DNA of 64,000 nucleotides from NCBI GenBank assembly GCA_947568835.1, contig OX387605.1, positions 11,598,418-11,662,417 of the forward strand, read 5' to 3'. A program made the position numbers and the translations under genes. Of the stretch, positions 31,701-44,300 are shown piece by piece; the first letter of the stretch is position 1; every line of letters starts with the position of its first letter. Source of the DNA: Protonemura montana. Lineage: Eukaryota > Arthropoda > Insecta > Plecoptera > Nemouridae. The notes below the pieces were generated by a model. It did no database searches. It was not told where the DNA came from and saw only the letters and a program-made list of their open reading frames with translations.

Positions 31701-34700
31701 TGATTGTACCACCAGTCATTGACGTGGATAGGTTTGTACGGCAGTGTCAGATCTTTGTATCATGGTTTACTGTGATGCATGCTCATAAATTTGTAAGTAT
31801 TCAGTTTGCCACGGTACAATATAACAAGGTAACTGATATCATCATCATGAAGTTAACAATTACGCATAATTAATTCTTCATACTTTTACATTTTCTTTTT
31901 AGGTTTGTGCATTATCTTATCTTTTGTCTATGACCCCCTGTATAAAATTTCAGAAATTTTTTGTCAACTTACAACCTTAACTATAAAGGAGATGGTTACT
32001 CACAAAATAAGACAGTCTGGGTGGCCCTGGATAGCAAAGATTCCAGAAAAACCGTCTTAATGGGCTTGCTCGTAGAAGGGGACTGGCGGATACGGAAGAC
32101 TGTCTGTCAAAGCAAGATTCCTCTTGATGGAGTCCAGGCATTCGGAGACCATGTTAGGAAAACGCATTTGATGATGTCTGGATCAAAGGAAAATAACGTA
32201 TGCTTTTTAAAATAAATTGTTCTAATGTAGATCTTTTGTAGTTTACCTTCTCTGGTCATTAAAATAACCTTATTAAAACCACTTCAATATTAAATACTTT
32301 AAATACTTGGACTTATCAAGCTGTATCAACAGTATGACACTTCACAATGAATACCTTAAACACTTCAAATGTGCTCATTTCCTCTCAAAAGGGTTGTGTC
32401 CATTTTGCTCAGATAGTGAGGGGAACACTTGCTCATTGTGGAGACCAGGGTTTGATTCTCTGGATTGGTACACATTTTTGGGAGGATGTTGATGTTAATA
32501 GTAATAACAAATAAATTATAAACCAATTTGAGACAGGCTGTTTTGAAAACTCTTTGTTTGCAGTCAAGGTGCATAATTTCGGTGGTTTATGACATTGTGG
32601 AGAAGCCAGCAAAGAACGACATTGATGAAGATGTGACTAGCATCAAACTCCACTCAACATGGAAACCATCGCTGTTGCGGAATGATTTAACAAAGTCTCC
32701 TCCAGAAGCCAGCACCACCTTGGTGCGTCCAACTTGCTTAATTTGACACTAGTAAATCAAAATAATAATTTTGCATTAGTAAATTATGATTTAGTTAATA
32801 ATAATAGTAATAGTAGACATGAGTCTAAAAACGATAATAATTTAGTTTTCTTCTAATTTTTACTGCTCTCAAATCACAAAATTATGCATTGCAAACAGTC
32901 TGACGAGAGGCCAGCATTAAATTGAAAAAACAGTAAACAAAAAATATGTGTTTGGACACCATCTAATAAATACTTTTTATTCTAAACATAGTCCAATGAA
33001 ATCTTTCAGAGTGTGAAGATTAAAACTGGTTCCGAAGAGAGTCAAATCCACCATTTATGGAACCAGCTTGTTTTCCTCAATGAGCTTGTCAAGATCACTT
33101 CGCGTAAAGAACTGGTCTTTCCAAAGACGGTCCTTACTCGTAGCGACACAATGCAGAGGGTCATCGACCTGGTGAAGGCCGAGGATGGCTTCGAGGTGAA
33201 GTGTGGTGTGCTCGGCGCTAAAGACGACTGCTTCGAGACTATCACGGAAGTTTTGCTGGGCGAGCAGGACACGCGAGATTTCCCAAGTAAAATCTGGGAT
33301 CTTCTGATATGTGAGCTACTTTTTCACTTTATTAGAGCATTTACAGGAGTGATTCAATGAAATTTATGAAATATTATTTATCAACAACTGCAATCTGATT
33401 TTTTTTTATGTTTTCTTTGTTTTACAATTGCATTCAGAGAGGCTTAGGCTAAATTTTTGACACATTTCCATTAAATTGTACAAAACAGACCAGTTCTCAG
33501 ACTGCCTAAATTCTCCACTCTGGATAGTTGGTGGAGAAACGGTAAAATAATGAAATTGCACAGCTTAACGAGATAATGTAGACTATGTTATGGAGAAGTT
33601 TTTTTGTGTCAGTGGAGGCACCAACTTTTTGTGCTGTATATAACAAAACTTAACCACTTTTTAAGTATATACTGATCATATTTAAATGTACCATTTCTAG
33701 AAATCAAATATCTGCAAGTCCTACATTTTTTTAGCGTTACTTGTAATTATTTGCCGTTTCACTCTAGAATCAACGGGGTACTGCTCGCTACAACATAAAC
33801 CTTTTTAAGGAGCAAGTAATTTATTTTTGTCGCATCTTTTGAAGGAGGGTAGGAATGTCTTTCTAAGCACTTACCCTTCAACGTGACATTGCTCGTGCAT
33901 TGTGTTTGCCTTGTGGTTTTAACAATGGTGATAAAACAATGTCTCCACCCCCTGTATCAAAAGGGTTTTTTTTGGAACCACTATCTTGCAAGACACTTTG
34001 GCACTTTACACTTAAACACGTTTTTTACAAAACACTTTCTTCCATGGTTGGAGGTTGCCAGATAGAACTATAAAAGTACAAACACATTTGGGTTACAATC
34101 ATGCATATTTTCACTTTCAGGCTGCCAAAGCTGCAGTGAACTGGTAGAATGCTTTGAATATGTCTTTGATGAAGCAGAAAGCGGAGAAATTACGCCATAT
34201 GTACGTACTTACGTCAATGAACCATGTCTTTTTGTGTATTAGCAATATTTTGGATTGATATAATGTGAAGCTGGTCATAGGATACCCCCCGTGCTTCTTT
34301 CGTTACTTTCTGTTCATTGAATTTTCGTTAAACTCCGTATTGTAAAACTGTCGCCAGAACTATTCCACAACTATTTGACTGATTTTTCTTAAAAATTCGG
34401 GTAGTCGTAAGTTGAGGACACGAAAATGTGCTCTGCAAAATTGGTTAAAATCAGAGAAGGTGTCCGGCCGCTTACAAACACACACAAAAACACAACTGAT
34501 TTTTTTTCTGGGGTAGGTGAATCCTACTATTTCATAATTTCATTAATGTAGGAATCAATAAAGTATTTTAATGACACAAGTTACATAAATGCCTAATAAT
34601 AGCTCAGAAAAATATTAACTGATTAGTTTTTTTTTTTTTTTTTTTTTTTGTCTTGGGTAGGGAATGAAACATTGAAACTTATTTAAAAATGTAGGTTTTT

Positions 34701-35565
34701 TTGTAATTAGGTAACTTTTATGACCATAAAATCTTATTTACATCCCATATGCTTGCTAGGTAGAGCATCTATTGTTAGAAACAATAGTTAAACTGATTAT
34801 TGCTTGTTTATTTTCAGATACACCCCCAGTATACATCTTATTTTTCAAAGCTGATACTCGATTTGTGTTCAGGCCTTGAAATGCCCAAATACTTTAGTCT
34901 CACAGAAGGAAAAGCTCTGGATATGCTGAAGGAAGTGGGCTTTAATGCTTTACAACGAAGCTTCACGCAAATCCTGCTTACCTCTCACTGGTGCTCGTCT
35001 TATCGATTGGATAATGATATTCCCAAAGACAACCAAATGGCTAGGCTTGGGCAGTTACATATTGTACTTGATCTATTCCTTACAACTCAACAACATATGA
35101 ACCTACCTCTTCAGTGCGTACAATCCCTTTTCCCCGCTGCAATTATACAGATTCTGGCAAAATTCCACTCTTTTGAGGATATTTTAGAGAACCGATTGGT
35201 AACATTTTCCCATGCATTGAACACAACTGATGTTGCGTGCCACTTGACAAGACGTTTCACTACGTGGGAGTTAAAAATTGAAACGGACCCGCAAAATGCA
35301 AACCTAAGATTGAGCACAATTTGCTATGTTAGCAACGACTCAATATTTCCACCCCCACTTGCTCTACCAGGTATGAAAACTTACAGCACTTATTTTCTAA
35401 TATCTGAAGTAATAATGTTTCGTTTTGATTGTTTTTTTTTTGTTGCTTACAGTATTGGAGGAGTCTGCTGCTGAATATGATAGTAGCATTTCATTGTTTA
35501 CTGCACGGCTTACAGTTATTGGGAATAAAATTGCAAACAACTTTGCTGCTAACCGTAATAACTAA
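25711..35565 (+). CDS. ZWILCH: Kinetochore protein Zwilch (RZZ complex subunit)
   Basis: Exons (25711)-25815, 31136-31338, 31954-32197, 32564-32722, 33010-33310, 34121-34200, 34818-35370 and 35453-35565 join in phase to 585 residues (human 591). Matches in order: SYLEVLHESNAILV, KTVWVALDSKDSRKTVLMGL, IKLHSTWKPSLLRND, IHHLWNQLVFLNELVK, CSELVECFEYVFDEAESGEI and the long helical exon (LDMLKEVGFNALQRSF, LGQLHIVLDLFLTTQQHMN). Zwilch, with ROD and ZW10, recruits dynein and Mad1-Mad2 to unattached kinetochores. The 5' end is uncertain: the frame is open back to an ATG at 25459, but that extension contains a hydrophobic stretch (IIFILLLTSFLICV) foreign to Zwilch, so either 25711 is the start or an upstream exon is missing. 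An alternative acceptor at 31070 would shift the frame. AATAAA at 35903-35908 may be the polyadenylation signal. Intron 1 (5.3 kb) is packed with repeats. Confidence 0.9.
25927..26087. mobile_element. Short foldback retroposon F, copy 1, 14-bp target duplication
   Basis: A 161-bp element beginning GGTTTGGTGAAGTCGTTCAG and ending GATACTCACCAC. ATGTTGTGG...GACTTGCT near the left answers AGCAAGTC...CACCACAA at the right, so it folds back. The direct repeat AATATTATTAGAAT flanks it at 25913-25926 and 26088-26101. The start GTTCAGAGCC is shared with the element at 47597 and a segment near 61250. Confidence 0.75.
26110..26335 (+). repeat. Dispersed repeat R, copy in Zwilch intron 1
   Basis: Shares AAATCTTCAAT, a TGTGTATTT segment, CTCTAGC, GAACCAAATTTG and GAACTATTCAA, in this order, with the copy at 30570-30830. 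Non-coding. Confidence 0.6.
26359..26775 (+). repeat. tRNA-like SINE block with about 90-bp direct repeats at both ends
   Basis: A tRNA-type polymerase III promoter is visible: A box TAGCTCAATGGGTTAGAG (about 26624-26641) and B box GGGGTTCGAGTCTCC (about 26665-26679). The segment starting GGGCATCAATTTTTGAGA and ending GCAATTTAAATAAGATTT occurs at 26359-26449 and again at 26689-26775, a period of about 330 bp, so this looks like one and a bit tandem units. Related copies lie at 32380, 42820, 61883 and 62255. It does not fold as a complete tRNA and is not a tRNA gene. Confidence 0.7.
27000..29330 (-). mobile_element. Decayed LINE, reverse transcriptase on minus strand, interrupted by a SINE
   Basis: Minus-strand frames show EQYGFRKKDKQL (about 28220), LYxxFLDLEKA-like sequence, VYADDIFLWG (the catalytic YADD, about 27845) and the typical C-terminal block RLKMFGKIMRMEKED followed by EYEKRRRGISRERWIQKVQDD (27020-27300). 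Many stops and shifts break it. Upstream (28680-29330) a basic, charged frame probably belongs to the endonuclease-RT linker. A 5S SINE sits at 28285-28672. Clade not assigned. Lies in Zwilch intron 1. Confidence 0.8.
28285..28672 (+). mobile_element. 5S-derived SINE, 5'-truncated copy inserted in a LINE
   Basis: Begins within the 5S-like head (CAACACTGTGCTGAGTCAGG) and keeps the C-box region GGATGGGTGATC and the whole body to CACCACAAATCAATCAACC. It is the least diverged copy in the body region relative to 7197-7640. Inserted in the opposite orientation to the LINE. Confidence 0.82.
29340..31135 (+). other. Rest of Zwilch intron 1
   Basis: AT-rich, with a poly-C tract at 29512-29524, a (TA)n/(TG)n stretch at 30600-30650 and a copy of dispersed repeat R at about 30480-30830. 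No exon recognised between 29340 and 31060. Confidence 0.5.
30570..30830 (+). repeat. Dispersed repeat R, best copy
   Basis: Order of blocks: AAATCTTCAATATCACCTAC, poly-A, (TA)n, TGTGTTTGTGTG, CACTCTAGC, GAACCAAATTTGCAGAGA, TCAGTCAAATAGTTGTGGAA. The same blocks occur at 26110-26335 and, reversed, at 34335-34545. Confidence 0.6.
32380..32515 (+). repeat. Diverged copy of the tRNA-like SINE
   Basis: CTCTCAAAAG, a degenerate A box (TGCTCAGATAGTGAGGGG), B box GGGTTTGATTCTC and ACACATTTTTGGGAGGATGT match the family order at 26611-26730. Lies in Zwilch intron 3. Confidence 0.6.
34335..34545 (-). repeat. Dispersed repeat R, reversed copy
   Basis: Reverse complement shows TTTGCAGAGCACATTTTCGTG and AAATCAGTCAAATAGTTG as in the copy at 30570-30830. 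In Zwilch intron 6, just upstream of a poly-T run at 34628-34649. Confidence 0.6.
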
Positions 35566-36302
35566 GGCTAACAAAAGTATTTGGCAAGAAACAGAATCTA
35601 GCGCAAATTTGATGAATTTGATGAATTTTTTTTTCATCAATTTGATGAAATTTGATGAAAATATGGAAAATCCAGATTGACGTACCAACCAAATGCAACT
35701 CTGCCAATACATTTCTCAGCTTTCTTACATCTTTTGTGAATGTCAGTGCTAAAGAATGGTCCATAAACTAAAGAATTGAAGAGAAGAAAATACCAGTGAA
35801 AATACACTACAAAATGTACATTCACCTAACTGTTGCAATTGGTTGCAATTATCACCTTGCTGTAAAAACTAAGTTGCATAACTTGTGTTCAAAGCAAATT
35901 AAAATAAAAGGGAGATTATGGAATGTGTTTGTTCTTTTTTTGCCGTAATCCAATTTCACTGAGAACAGGGCTTAAGATATCATGTGAATGAAATTGTGGG
36001 TATATTTAATCAGAATTTTTACGTTATCTATTTTTCTGTTTTCCCGCTGTAATTTTGAATGTTAATTGAGCGTGCTGAGGATTTGCTCAAAGCGCACACG
36101 TGCTTCTTGCAGCTTTACCACTTTCGGCTGTTTTCTTGGTCTACATCGTGTTTCACTTACTTTAATAATCAGATTGTTCCTCGTATAAACTTGTAGTCTT
36201 AATGGGGCCTAAGCTGTTCATTTGAGTTAGCAGCACTCTACATTTTTATGATTGTGTCATTAGTTATTCCATGCTTGTTTTTGTGGGTTAGGAAGCAAAA
36301 GT

Positions 36303-39068
36303 ATGAGCTGCATTTACCCAATGCAGAAATCACCAAGAGATAAGCTTGAGTTACTCAGGACCAATGCCGCCGTCTCAGTGACAGTTTGCAGGCTATGCAT
36401 GTTGTCGGTTACCGACGATAGCTGCATGGAGACGAATATCTTTCGCTGTTCCGAAAATAACTGTTCAATTGCTGACAAGATAGCAAGCGTTACTTGTCTA
36501 ACTGTTAGTTTGCTGTTCCTCATCTTGATTTTATCTTGATAGCCTTCAAGCAGCCTTTAGGGCTAAAATAAAACACTGTCATTGTGTTGTAGCTCTTCGA
36601 AGGAGATGGTCTTCCTACAACCGTGTGTCAACAATGTATTTTTCAATTGAATAACGCTGAGAGCTTTATTCAAAAGTGCGCTTTAAGCCACATGTCTTTC
36701 CAGTCTAGGATAATTTCAGTGAGTTCCATACAATTCCATTTGACCAAGCTTATTGCCAATATTACCTTGTAAGTACCTACTGACAAACTCCAATGTAACA
36801 AGCTCGAGGGTCGATTTCATAAGCCGTTTAAAATGCTCTTAATTGACGTTCGGGGGTGTTTTTAACAATGTTGATCTTTGCTACCTAAAAAATTAAGATA
36901 CCACACGGAGAAAGATAAAAAGTTGTTTTTAACAATGTGTTCGATTTCAAACGGAACATTTCGAAATACAAAAAAAAACTATCAATGGGACTTCTTCTTC
37001 CAAAATCATAATTTGAAAGTCATGCCCTCATCCTTCCAGGTTCAAATATTAAATGGCAATTAATTACAGCAGAGAAAAAGTATTGACAACTGCTTAATGT
37101 CAAATAAAAATGTTAAAATGCAAGTTAAAATTACAAATTTTTTGTGTATCCATCCACACAGTTTCATTCAAATATTTCTTGATGGCAGCTAAACGAGGAA
37201 GATCAATTTGGCCCTTAAAACTCCCTTGAACACCTATTAAGCAAGATTTGAACGACATTGGGATAATCGGGCCTCAGACTGAAACTTACGAGAGGGCAAC
37301 ATAATTGAGCATCTTGTACTAGTCAAAGCAGCTTGAAAACAAACTTCCCTTCAATATCTTAAACTTTCCTAAACTGCATGTCATCAAGTATGTCAAAAAA
37401 GTTCCTGACTAAAGCTATCAATCATGTTACTTATATGCAGTTTTGGCCCGACAATGAACTTTATAATATTTCTTTAGAGATTCCTTACACAGGCAGCAAA
37501 ATGTTGATGCTCATTTATTTAGCCCATCAGGCAAAATTTTAGATAATTGCAAATAGATCTAGCACATTTTTGATTGTTTTGGACTTCAAAAGAATTTATG
37601 TGCTACCAGGAAAGAAACGATACAAATATCAGTTTATGAATTGCAAAATAGAATAGACATGATTGTGTATTCATTTTGTTTACTACGATGTAATACCATG
37701 GAAAATATATTTATATTTTAATTAAAACAGATTTGTGCATTTTGCTCGATGTCTGGGTAAAATTTTGAGAATAGCTTAATCAATAAATTAAGCACTTTAT
37801 AAATTATGAAAAAAAAAAACTAGGCTCACTGTTCACAGGGAAACCATGAGATCATTTCTGATTGTACCAACCCTGTGATGACTACCTGCAATCAGGCAAT
37901 GCCTTGGCCACTTTCTGAAGATTTTCTCTTGGCCTTAGAATATATTGTGTCAACTCAAAAAACAGGTACTTGAAGACAAGCTCAATGGTATACAGCCTTT
38001 GTGCAAATTAAAAAAAATATTTGCAACGTGCATTCAAGCATTTTTTGCTTCAGTTAATTACAAAACTTTATGCATACACTGCAAAAATACAGTACCTATG
38101 TATGATTGATTGTTAAATATTTTCTAGATCTCGATGAAAATTTTCCTCCACGCTCCAATGAATTACAAGTGCCCGAGAATGAATTACCAAGAGACTTAGA
38201 AGAATGTCTCTTCTTGGAGTTAAAAAAATTACCTGAATATTCTGCAGATCTAGATGAAGTGGGTGACATCCCCTTAGCAATGGAAGACTTTGGAGAGTTA
38301 CCGTATGCCTTTTTTGACTCAGATCTCGATGCTAGTTTCTGCAATGCTTTGATAGAAGCAGACAATCCTCATTTAGAAAATTCAGACATGGTGCCACTGT
38401 CTGTGGAACAACATTCAGAACCACCAGTCAAAGTAAACTCTACGGTAGAAATAACGAGCTATTCTGGACACGCTAGTTCTGGTTCGGAAAATAGTTACCC
38501 ATTTGAAAGTAAAGGCTTAGGTAAAGGTAATCAGGACCACGTCTCAGGCAAGAATTTGGAAGTTGTGTGTACTACTCTGTCAGAGCAACGCTGTCAACCT
38601 ACCCTGTCAGATTCAGATAAAAAACATTCACCAAGTACCACCCAAAATCTCAACAGCTCTGCACAACGAACTTTTTCTGGATTGACCTTTTCGAAGAAAC
38701 GTTCGGCAAACAAATCTGCAACACCAGTTGTTTGCTGTGGGTGTTCTTCAAATTTTTCAACAAATACCACGCTAATGACGCACAAAGCGACTAGAGCTTG
38801 CGAAAGGAAGCTCTTAAAACTACAGGACAAAAAAAGTCAACTTTTGAACAAGTCAAGCTTAGCCAAAGGAACACCTATAAAACACTTTGTTCTGGATTCG
38901 AATCTCAAAGAGGAAAATTCCCAAGGCAGAGAAAGGGCAAAGGTTTTCATGAAAACATTGTCAAAACTAAACAGTGTTGAGACCAAACAATTTAAATGCA
39001 TTATCTGTGGTCTTGCCTACAACCACAAACAAAGCTTGGTGACACACATGAAGAAGAAACACCAATAA
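36303..39068 (+). CDS. ZAD zinc-finger protein A
   Basis: Exons 36303-36503, 36593-36718, 37839-37965 and 38128-39068, phases 0-0-1, 464 residues. The ZAD is encoded by exons 1 and 2: CRLCMLSVTDDSCMET (residues about 31-46) and GDGLPTTVCQQCIFQL supply the four zinc-binding cysteines. Exon 4 is acidic at first (YSADLDEVGDIPLAMED), then serine-rich, and carries few fingers: an irregular CCGCSSNFSTNTTLMTH and one regular C2H2 finger FKCIICGLAYNHKQSLVTH at the extreme C-terminus. ZAD proteins are insect nuclear factors; the ZAD dimerises and the fingers bind DNA. With one good finger this copy may bind DNA weakly or act through protein contacts. First of four tandem relatives on this strand. AATAAA candidate at 39666-39671. 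Confidence 0.9.
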
Positions 39069-41368
39069 CAATGGATTCAGAAGAAAATTAAGCCATGCTC
39101 AACACTGAAGGTACTTTGGGTACAGTAAACACTAATTTTGCCCACAAGGCAGCTGATGCAAGTCATATTGGATATACTTACTAGAGAGCTTTTTTGGAAC
39201 CACAATCAAGCACCTTTTTATTTGCTGATTTTTTTTTTTACATGAAGACACATTCATAAACCTCAAATCAGGGATTTTTACTTATGAAAGTTCCTATCAC
39301 ACATTTTATGTAAGTTACGTTCATGGTGCGTGTTTAATTTTTTAAAACAATCATTTTGCCATTTTTACTGTTGTTATGATGCATCAACATATGCATGCAT
39401 GTGATATTGATATAAATACATTTTAAATTTAAAGATTTTCGAATAGATGTCTTTACTCCTATCTCTTGTTCTCAGGCTACTTTTAAAGTGTCTTTATAAT
39501 ATATAATTTATCATTACTTGTGTTGTTATACTTTTGTCCCTAGCCTTTTTCCACTCTTACCATAAGTATAATTATTTTTGATTACACTTATTGTTAGCTA
39601 GCCACAGCTAGGTCGAAGAATTGGCTTACTCTTCCCTCAATTTGACCAGACTATCAATAGCCTTAAATAAATATACATTATTTAGATCAACACGAGCTTG
39701 TCAACACGAGTAGGAACTGAATTCAACAGATTTTTCCTTTCATTTTAATTGTGAGCTTTTTTAAAGAATCTGACGGCTTTTTTTGTTGTGCATTATACCA
39801 CAATGGGGGCACCCACAAATTTGTTTAATCATTAAGTCTGGCATGTGTATTTGATTTATTACAATTGAGGGTACATGTCCTGTGGCTTCATGCACGTATT
39901 TGATACATTTCCATATTTTTACAAATGCAAATGATGAGCCCAGGAAAGGTCAGGAAAATTGTTTGGTAGGTATAAACAGTATTCCAAATGTAAAGAATCA
40001 TGCTCAAAATTGTTGATTAAAACAAGCTTTTGGAAATGTTGCGTAATGCTTTTCTGTTGATTACTCGACAATGTCAAAAAACATTTTTTGTGACACGACC
40101 CACCTCCTCACCAGCCCGAAATCCCAACCTTCCAGCTCCCTCACGTCAGGAGTCACCCAAGTGGAGAGTCTTGCGATGGAGTCGCTGTTGAAACCGATGT
40201 AAAGTTGGCCCCAGAAGTCAGCCGCAGACGCCTAAGGTTTTTTCAAAAAGCGACCCCAGGCTTTCGAAAAAAAAACCACAGCAAAAGAAGAATTTACAGA
40301 AACAAAAAAAAAACTTCAATCACAAAATCACGAGAACCGATCTATGTAAACTATGGGGATACAACTAAAAAGACTTCGCTTAAAATAACCTTACTAATTC
40401 TGGTCTCAAAAGCTAATGATATGTGACAGTTCTCGAGAAATCATCGTCGTCGTCGTTGTCGTCGTCAGCGGAGGAGGAGGAGGAGGAGGAGGAGGACGAG
40501 GAAGAGGACGAGGACGACGACGACATCTAGAGAAAGAAGGAGGAGGTGGAGGAGGTGGAGGAGAAGTGGGAGGAGGAGGAGGAGGAAGACGAAGACGAAG
40601 ACTTAGACTAAGACTAAGACGATGACGATGACGAAGACAAGAAGGAGAAGGAGGAGGAGGAGGAGGTGGTGGAGGAGGAGGTGAAGCAGGAGGATGAGGA
40701 GTAGTAGGACGACGAAGATGAAGATGATGAGGAAGACGAAGACGAAGACGAAGACGCAGACGGCAACGAAGACACTGATCATTAGCTTTCAAGGCCGTCA
40801 ACGGATAGATAATGGTTAGAGTAGTATTTTGACATTTTTCTCTTTTGTTTACATAGAATGGTTCTCGAGAAAATTAGAATTTAAGATGGAATTTTTTAAA
40901 ATATATACCTCGAGAACGGTCACTGATCATCAGCTTTTGAGACCAGCACTAGTTAGGTAATGTTAAGACAAGTATTTTTTTTCTGTACTTTTATGGTGTA
41001 CGTAGAACGTTTCTCGAGAATAAGCGATCAAAGTTAATTATGTTTTGTATGTTCTTTTTTTGCGGTGGCTTTATGTCGGAAAACCTGGGGCTGCTGGGGC
41101 CGACATCTGTGGCCGACATCTGCGGCCATCTTCACATCGGTCCTGTTGACTGTGAAGGAGGTTCCGTTCCATGTTGCTATGAATAGATAGATTTGCAACG
41201 ATGCGTATTTAGATGATGTGTTGTATAGAAGTTTTGTTCTGAAAGCGAGTAAGCACTGACAATTTCCAATTTCCAGATTGTTTGAGAAATCATTTAAATC
41301 AAAGATTAAAATGTGTTCTTATAGAGAGTTCTATTAACTGAATGTTTTCTTCAGAAAGGGGTGTGTAA
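39069..41368. other. Spacer between ZAD genes A and B
   Basis: 3' UTR of gene A up to about 39.7 kb, AT-rich DNA, then a 1-kb foldback structure with a purine-rich core at about 40160-41145, then the 5' region of gene B. No gene recognised. Confidence 0.5.
40160..41145. repeat. Large imperfect foldback with (GGA)n core
   Basis: Left-arm blocks AACCGATGTAAAGTTGGCC (40190), ATCACGAGAACCGATCTA (40328) and CTGGTCTCAAAAGCTAATGA (40400) reappear in reverse complement on the right at about 41105-41145, 40990-41025 and 40925-40950. On the right the inner block is present twice as a direct repeat (about 40780-40890 and 40920-41030). The core 40440-40795 is a mixture of GGA, GAC and GAA triplets, strongly purine on the plus strand. 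Frames through it are low-complexity and not genes. Confidence 0.7.
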
Positions 41369-44300
41369 ATGCTACCTACAAACGGAATAACCAATAGAAT
41401 GTGGACCGATCATCGAGGAATTGCATCTCAGGAAGATGCCTTATGTGTCAACTCCTCGGGTGTTTGTCGGCTTTGTATGCTAGAAGGATGTTCTAGCATG
41501 GAGTCGATCTTCCGATCTGCAATCCCAATTTGTATCGCTGTCAAGATTAATAGTGTGACACAGCTCTCGGTAGGAAGAGAATTATTTCTAATTGTCTCGT
41601 GTCTTTGAGAAAAAGTAGCATCAGCTTTACCAATTTTATTACAGCTGGCTGAAGGAGATGGTCTTCCAACAATGGTGTGTCAACAGTGTCTCTTCCAGCT
41701 GGATGTCGCAGACGCATTTATCCGAAGGTGTGCACAGAGTGACAGGTCTTTCCGATGCCTGTCCACTCAGGTTAGTAGGTATCTATTGCCGTGTAGTAGG
41801 TTAGAGCTAGTTTTAATAAGAAAGAGTAGTTTTATTAGATTCCACCGCACTGTAAATATTGGCTGCACCTCGATATTGATGGTAGTTTTGGATCCCTTTC
41901 TTGATTTTGGAGCTGTTGGACTTGGCAAACCTACACTTTTTTTTTAAAGATATGTGGTTGTGATGCAAGTTTTAAAATGTTCAGAATTGCATTATTGCGG
42001 GTCTGCAGTTGTGTATTCTAAAATGTTGTTGAGGAGTTTTTTTAACCTCGGTTGCCCGCCAAGCTTTGCCTGATGCTCTGGGTTCTGCACAGTCTCAACG
42101 ACCGTCAATACTCATCCCTGCACTCCATCTTACATCCCCAGTCAAGCACAACCAGTGGGGTAGAATCCAACAAAATTACCTAAGAAAGGATCTATGCAGA
42201 TAATGTCAAAAAATTTACTAAATTCCCCCTTGCACTTTAGTCAAAACACTGTTATGCTGGAATTTATAGTACCTACAGGTACCATAGAAAAAAGATAAGG
42301 TTTGTAGGAATTGCCCATATTTCATCATGTTTATGTAGGGCTGCAATCCATTGGGCTCATTAAATGCACTCATTTTTGCTATAAAATGTTGTATTAATTT
42401 TATGCAGTTAACAGTAGAGAGAGTGGCTTAATTCCTTAAATTGGTTTGCACTTTTGAGATGATATTAGTGTTTAAGATTTGTTTCTCTGCTAATCCTCAG
42501 GATAAAGCTGGGACTTCCTGTACCAAAAGGCTAACTCCAATCAGTCTTGGCACTACTGTTGTGGTCGATAATCCACCTATGGACACTGACCGAGTTGGTT
42601 GTTACCTTACAGAAAGGATTGTGCAAGGTAAGATTTGCGTTTATATTTAGTCTGAATTGGACATTCCAAGGTTGTGGATGGTGTTTGGATTTGGAAATTG
42701 GTTCAATTTGCTCTAATTTGTACTGGCAATTAAACAAGATTGCTGCAAAGTTGTGGTTCATACAATTATGGCCTCGACCTCGTCCCCCTTGTGGGGAACC
42801 CTTTTCCCATCCTGTGAAGCTGGAATCTATGTGCCCAGATAGCTCAGATAGTAGAGCACCTGACCGGTTATACATTTTAATGGTAACATTTCCGGTAATA
42901 TTTGGTTTCTATGGGAAATGTTTTGAAAATAAGAAAAATACTTGATTTAGATATGGGATGAAAACAAATAAATAGTATGCTTGAAATTTAGAATAAAAAG
43001 CCTAAAAAATCATAAACTGCTCAATCTTATGATGAATGAATGTTATTCTGAATAAAACTAATTCTATGTTTATGGTGGACGAAATTACGACATTTTTGGT
43101 CCGTGTTGTAAACTCCAAACATTTATAAGTTGTTCTTGGTTGACTATATAAATCAGTCTGACTTTTTGGAGTATTGAGCCAAATTCAAATGACATTGATG
43201 TCATCAGATTACTGCTCCTTTATTTTAAAATTTTTTTATATATTATAATACTGGTAACTTTAATATCACCAATTGGGTGGTAATTTTATGTTACCTGTAA
43301 TATTAACACTTCTAAGCATTTTTCTATCGCTATCACCTTCCATCAAGGACCTGAACTGAAACCAGAAAGAACGGACAGTTTGCATAGAACCGAAACCAAT
43401 ATTTGATGTTTTGTTAGAACCACAACCATAATGCGATAAAAAATAACAGTACTTATATGTTCGAAAAAAGTTCCGTTAATGCTGAGAAAAAAAATGTTTT
43501 GCTAACCCACAAAGAGTATGAATCGGTTATTCTGTACCAATCCAACTGGATATCTGGATTGAAGTGACCTAGGTATAACTGTAGAAACTATTATTCTGGA
43601 AACCATCGTTGAATTCCTTACATTTCATTGGTTCTGCTATAGGAACCAAAATATTGATTTGGTACCTGAATCTGAGCTGGAACTTTAATAAGTTGTTTTC
43701 AAGAACTGAAATTAGAATTATTTAAACACATTTAGAGCAGGTTCAGGTACCAATATTTTTCCGGAATTATTGTGACTTTTTTCTGACGCCATTAGCTGCT
43801 AAATTGCAGCGATGTATTGGCAGAGAAATATGTAAGGCAGAGAAATGTACAATAATGTAACCTGTTTCAGATCCAGATGACCAAACCACTCTAAGCTTTG
43901 AGCACCCTATCAAGTTTGAAGTTGAAGATGACGTATTGAACTACAAGGAACAAGCTTCTGAAGAATTTATGGAAGAGAACCATGAGTCCCAGGAAGACAC
44001 AGTTGGTGAAAATTATGCTGGAGATAACATTTTCATCAAAATAGAAGAGTTTAACCGGGTTAAAAATTATAATATTGGCACCGAAGGTTTTGATCCTAAC
44101 GTATTAGGGTTTGAAACCAACGCGGGGTCACTGTCCAACATAGACCAGGAACTGCTGGTGTTTGAGGAGAAGCACAAGTGCTCCATATGTTCTATGGAAT
44201 TTGTAACCAGGCGTGGCTTGAATGGTCACTTCATTCACCACTTACGGCAGCAAAAAAAGACAAGATGTGCAGCTATGTTTCGCAAAAAGCTTTGTAAAAA

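Noticed and set aside
40406..40801. Open frames of 69-131 codons rich in Pro/Arg or Gly
   Set aside because: They are readings of the GGA/GAC/GAA purine tract on both strands and have no conserved content.
43370..43740. Possible tandem repeat of GAACC/CCAAT-like words in ZAD gene B intron 3
   Set aside because: The words recur but without a fixed period; similar degenerate runs occur at 12190-12390 and 51960-52080, probably simple-sequence decay.
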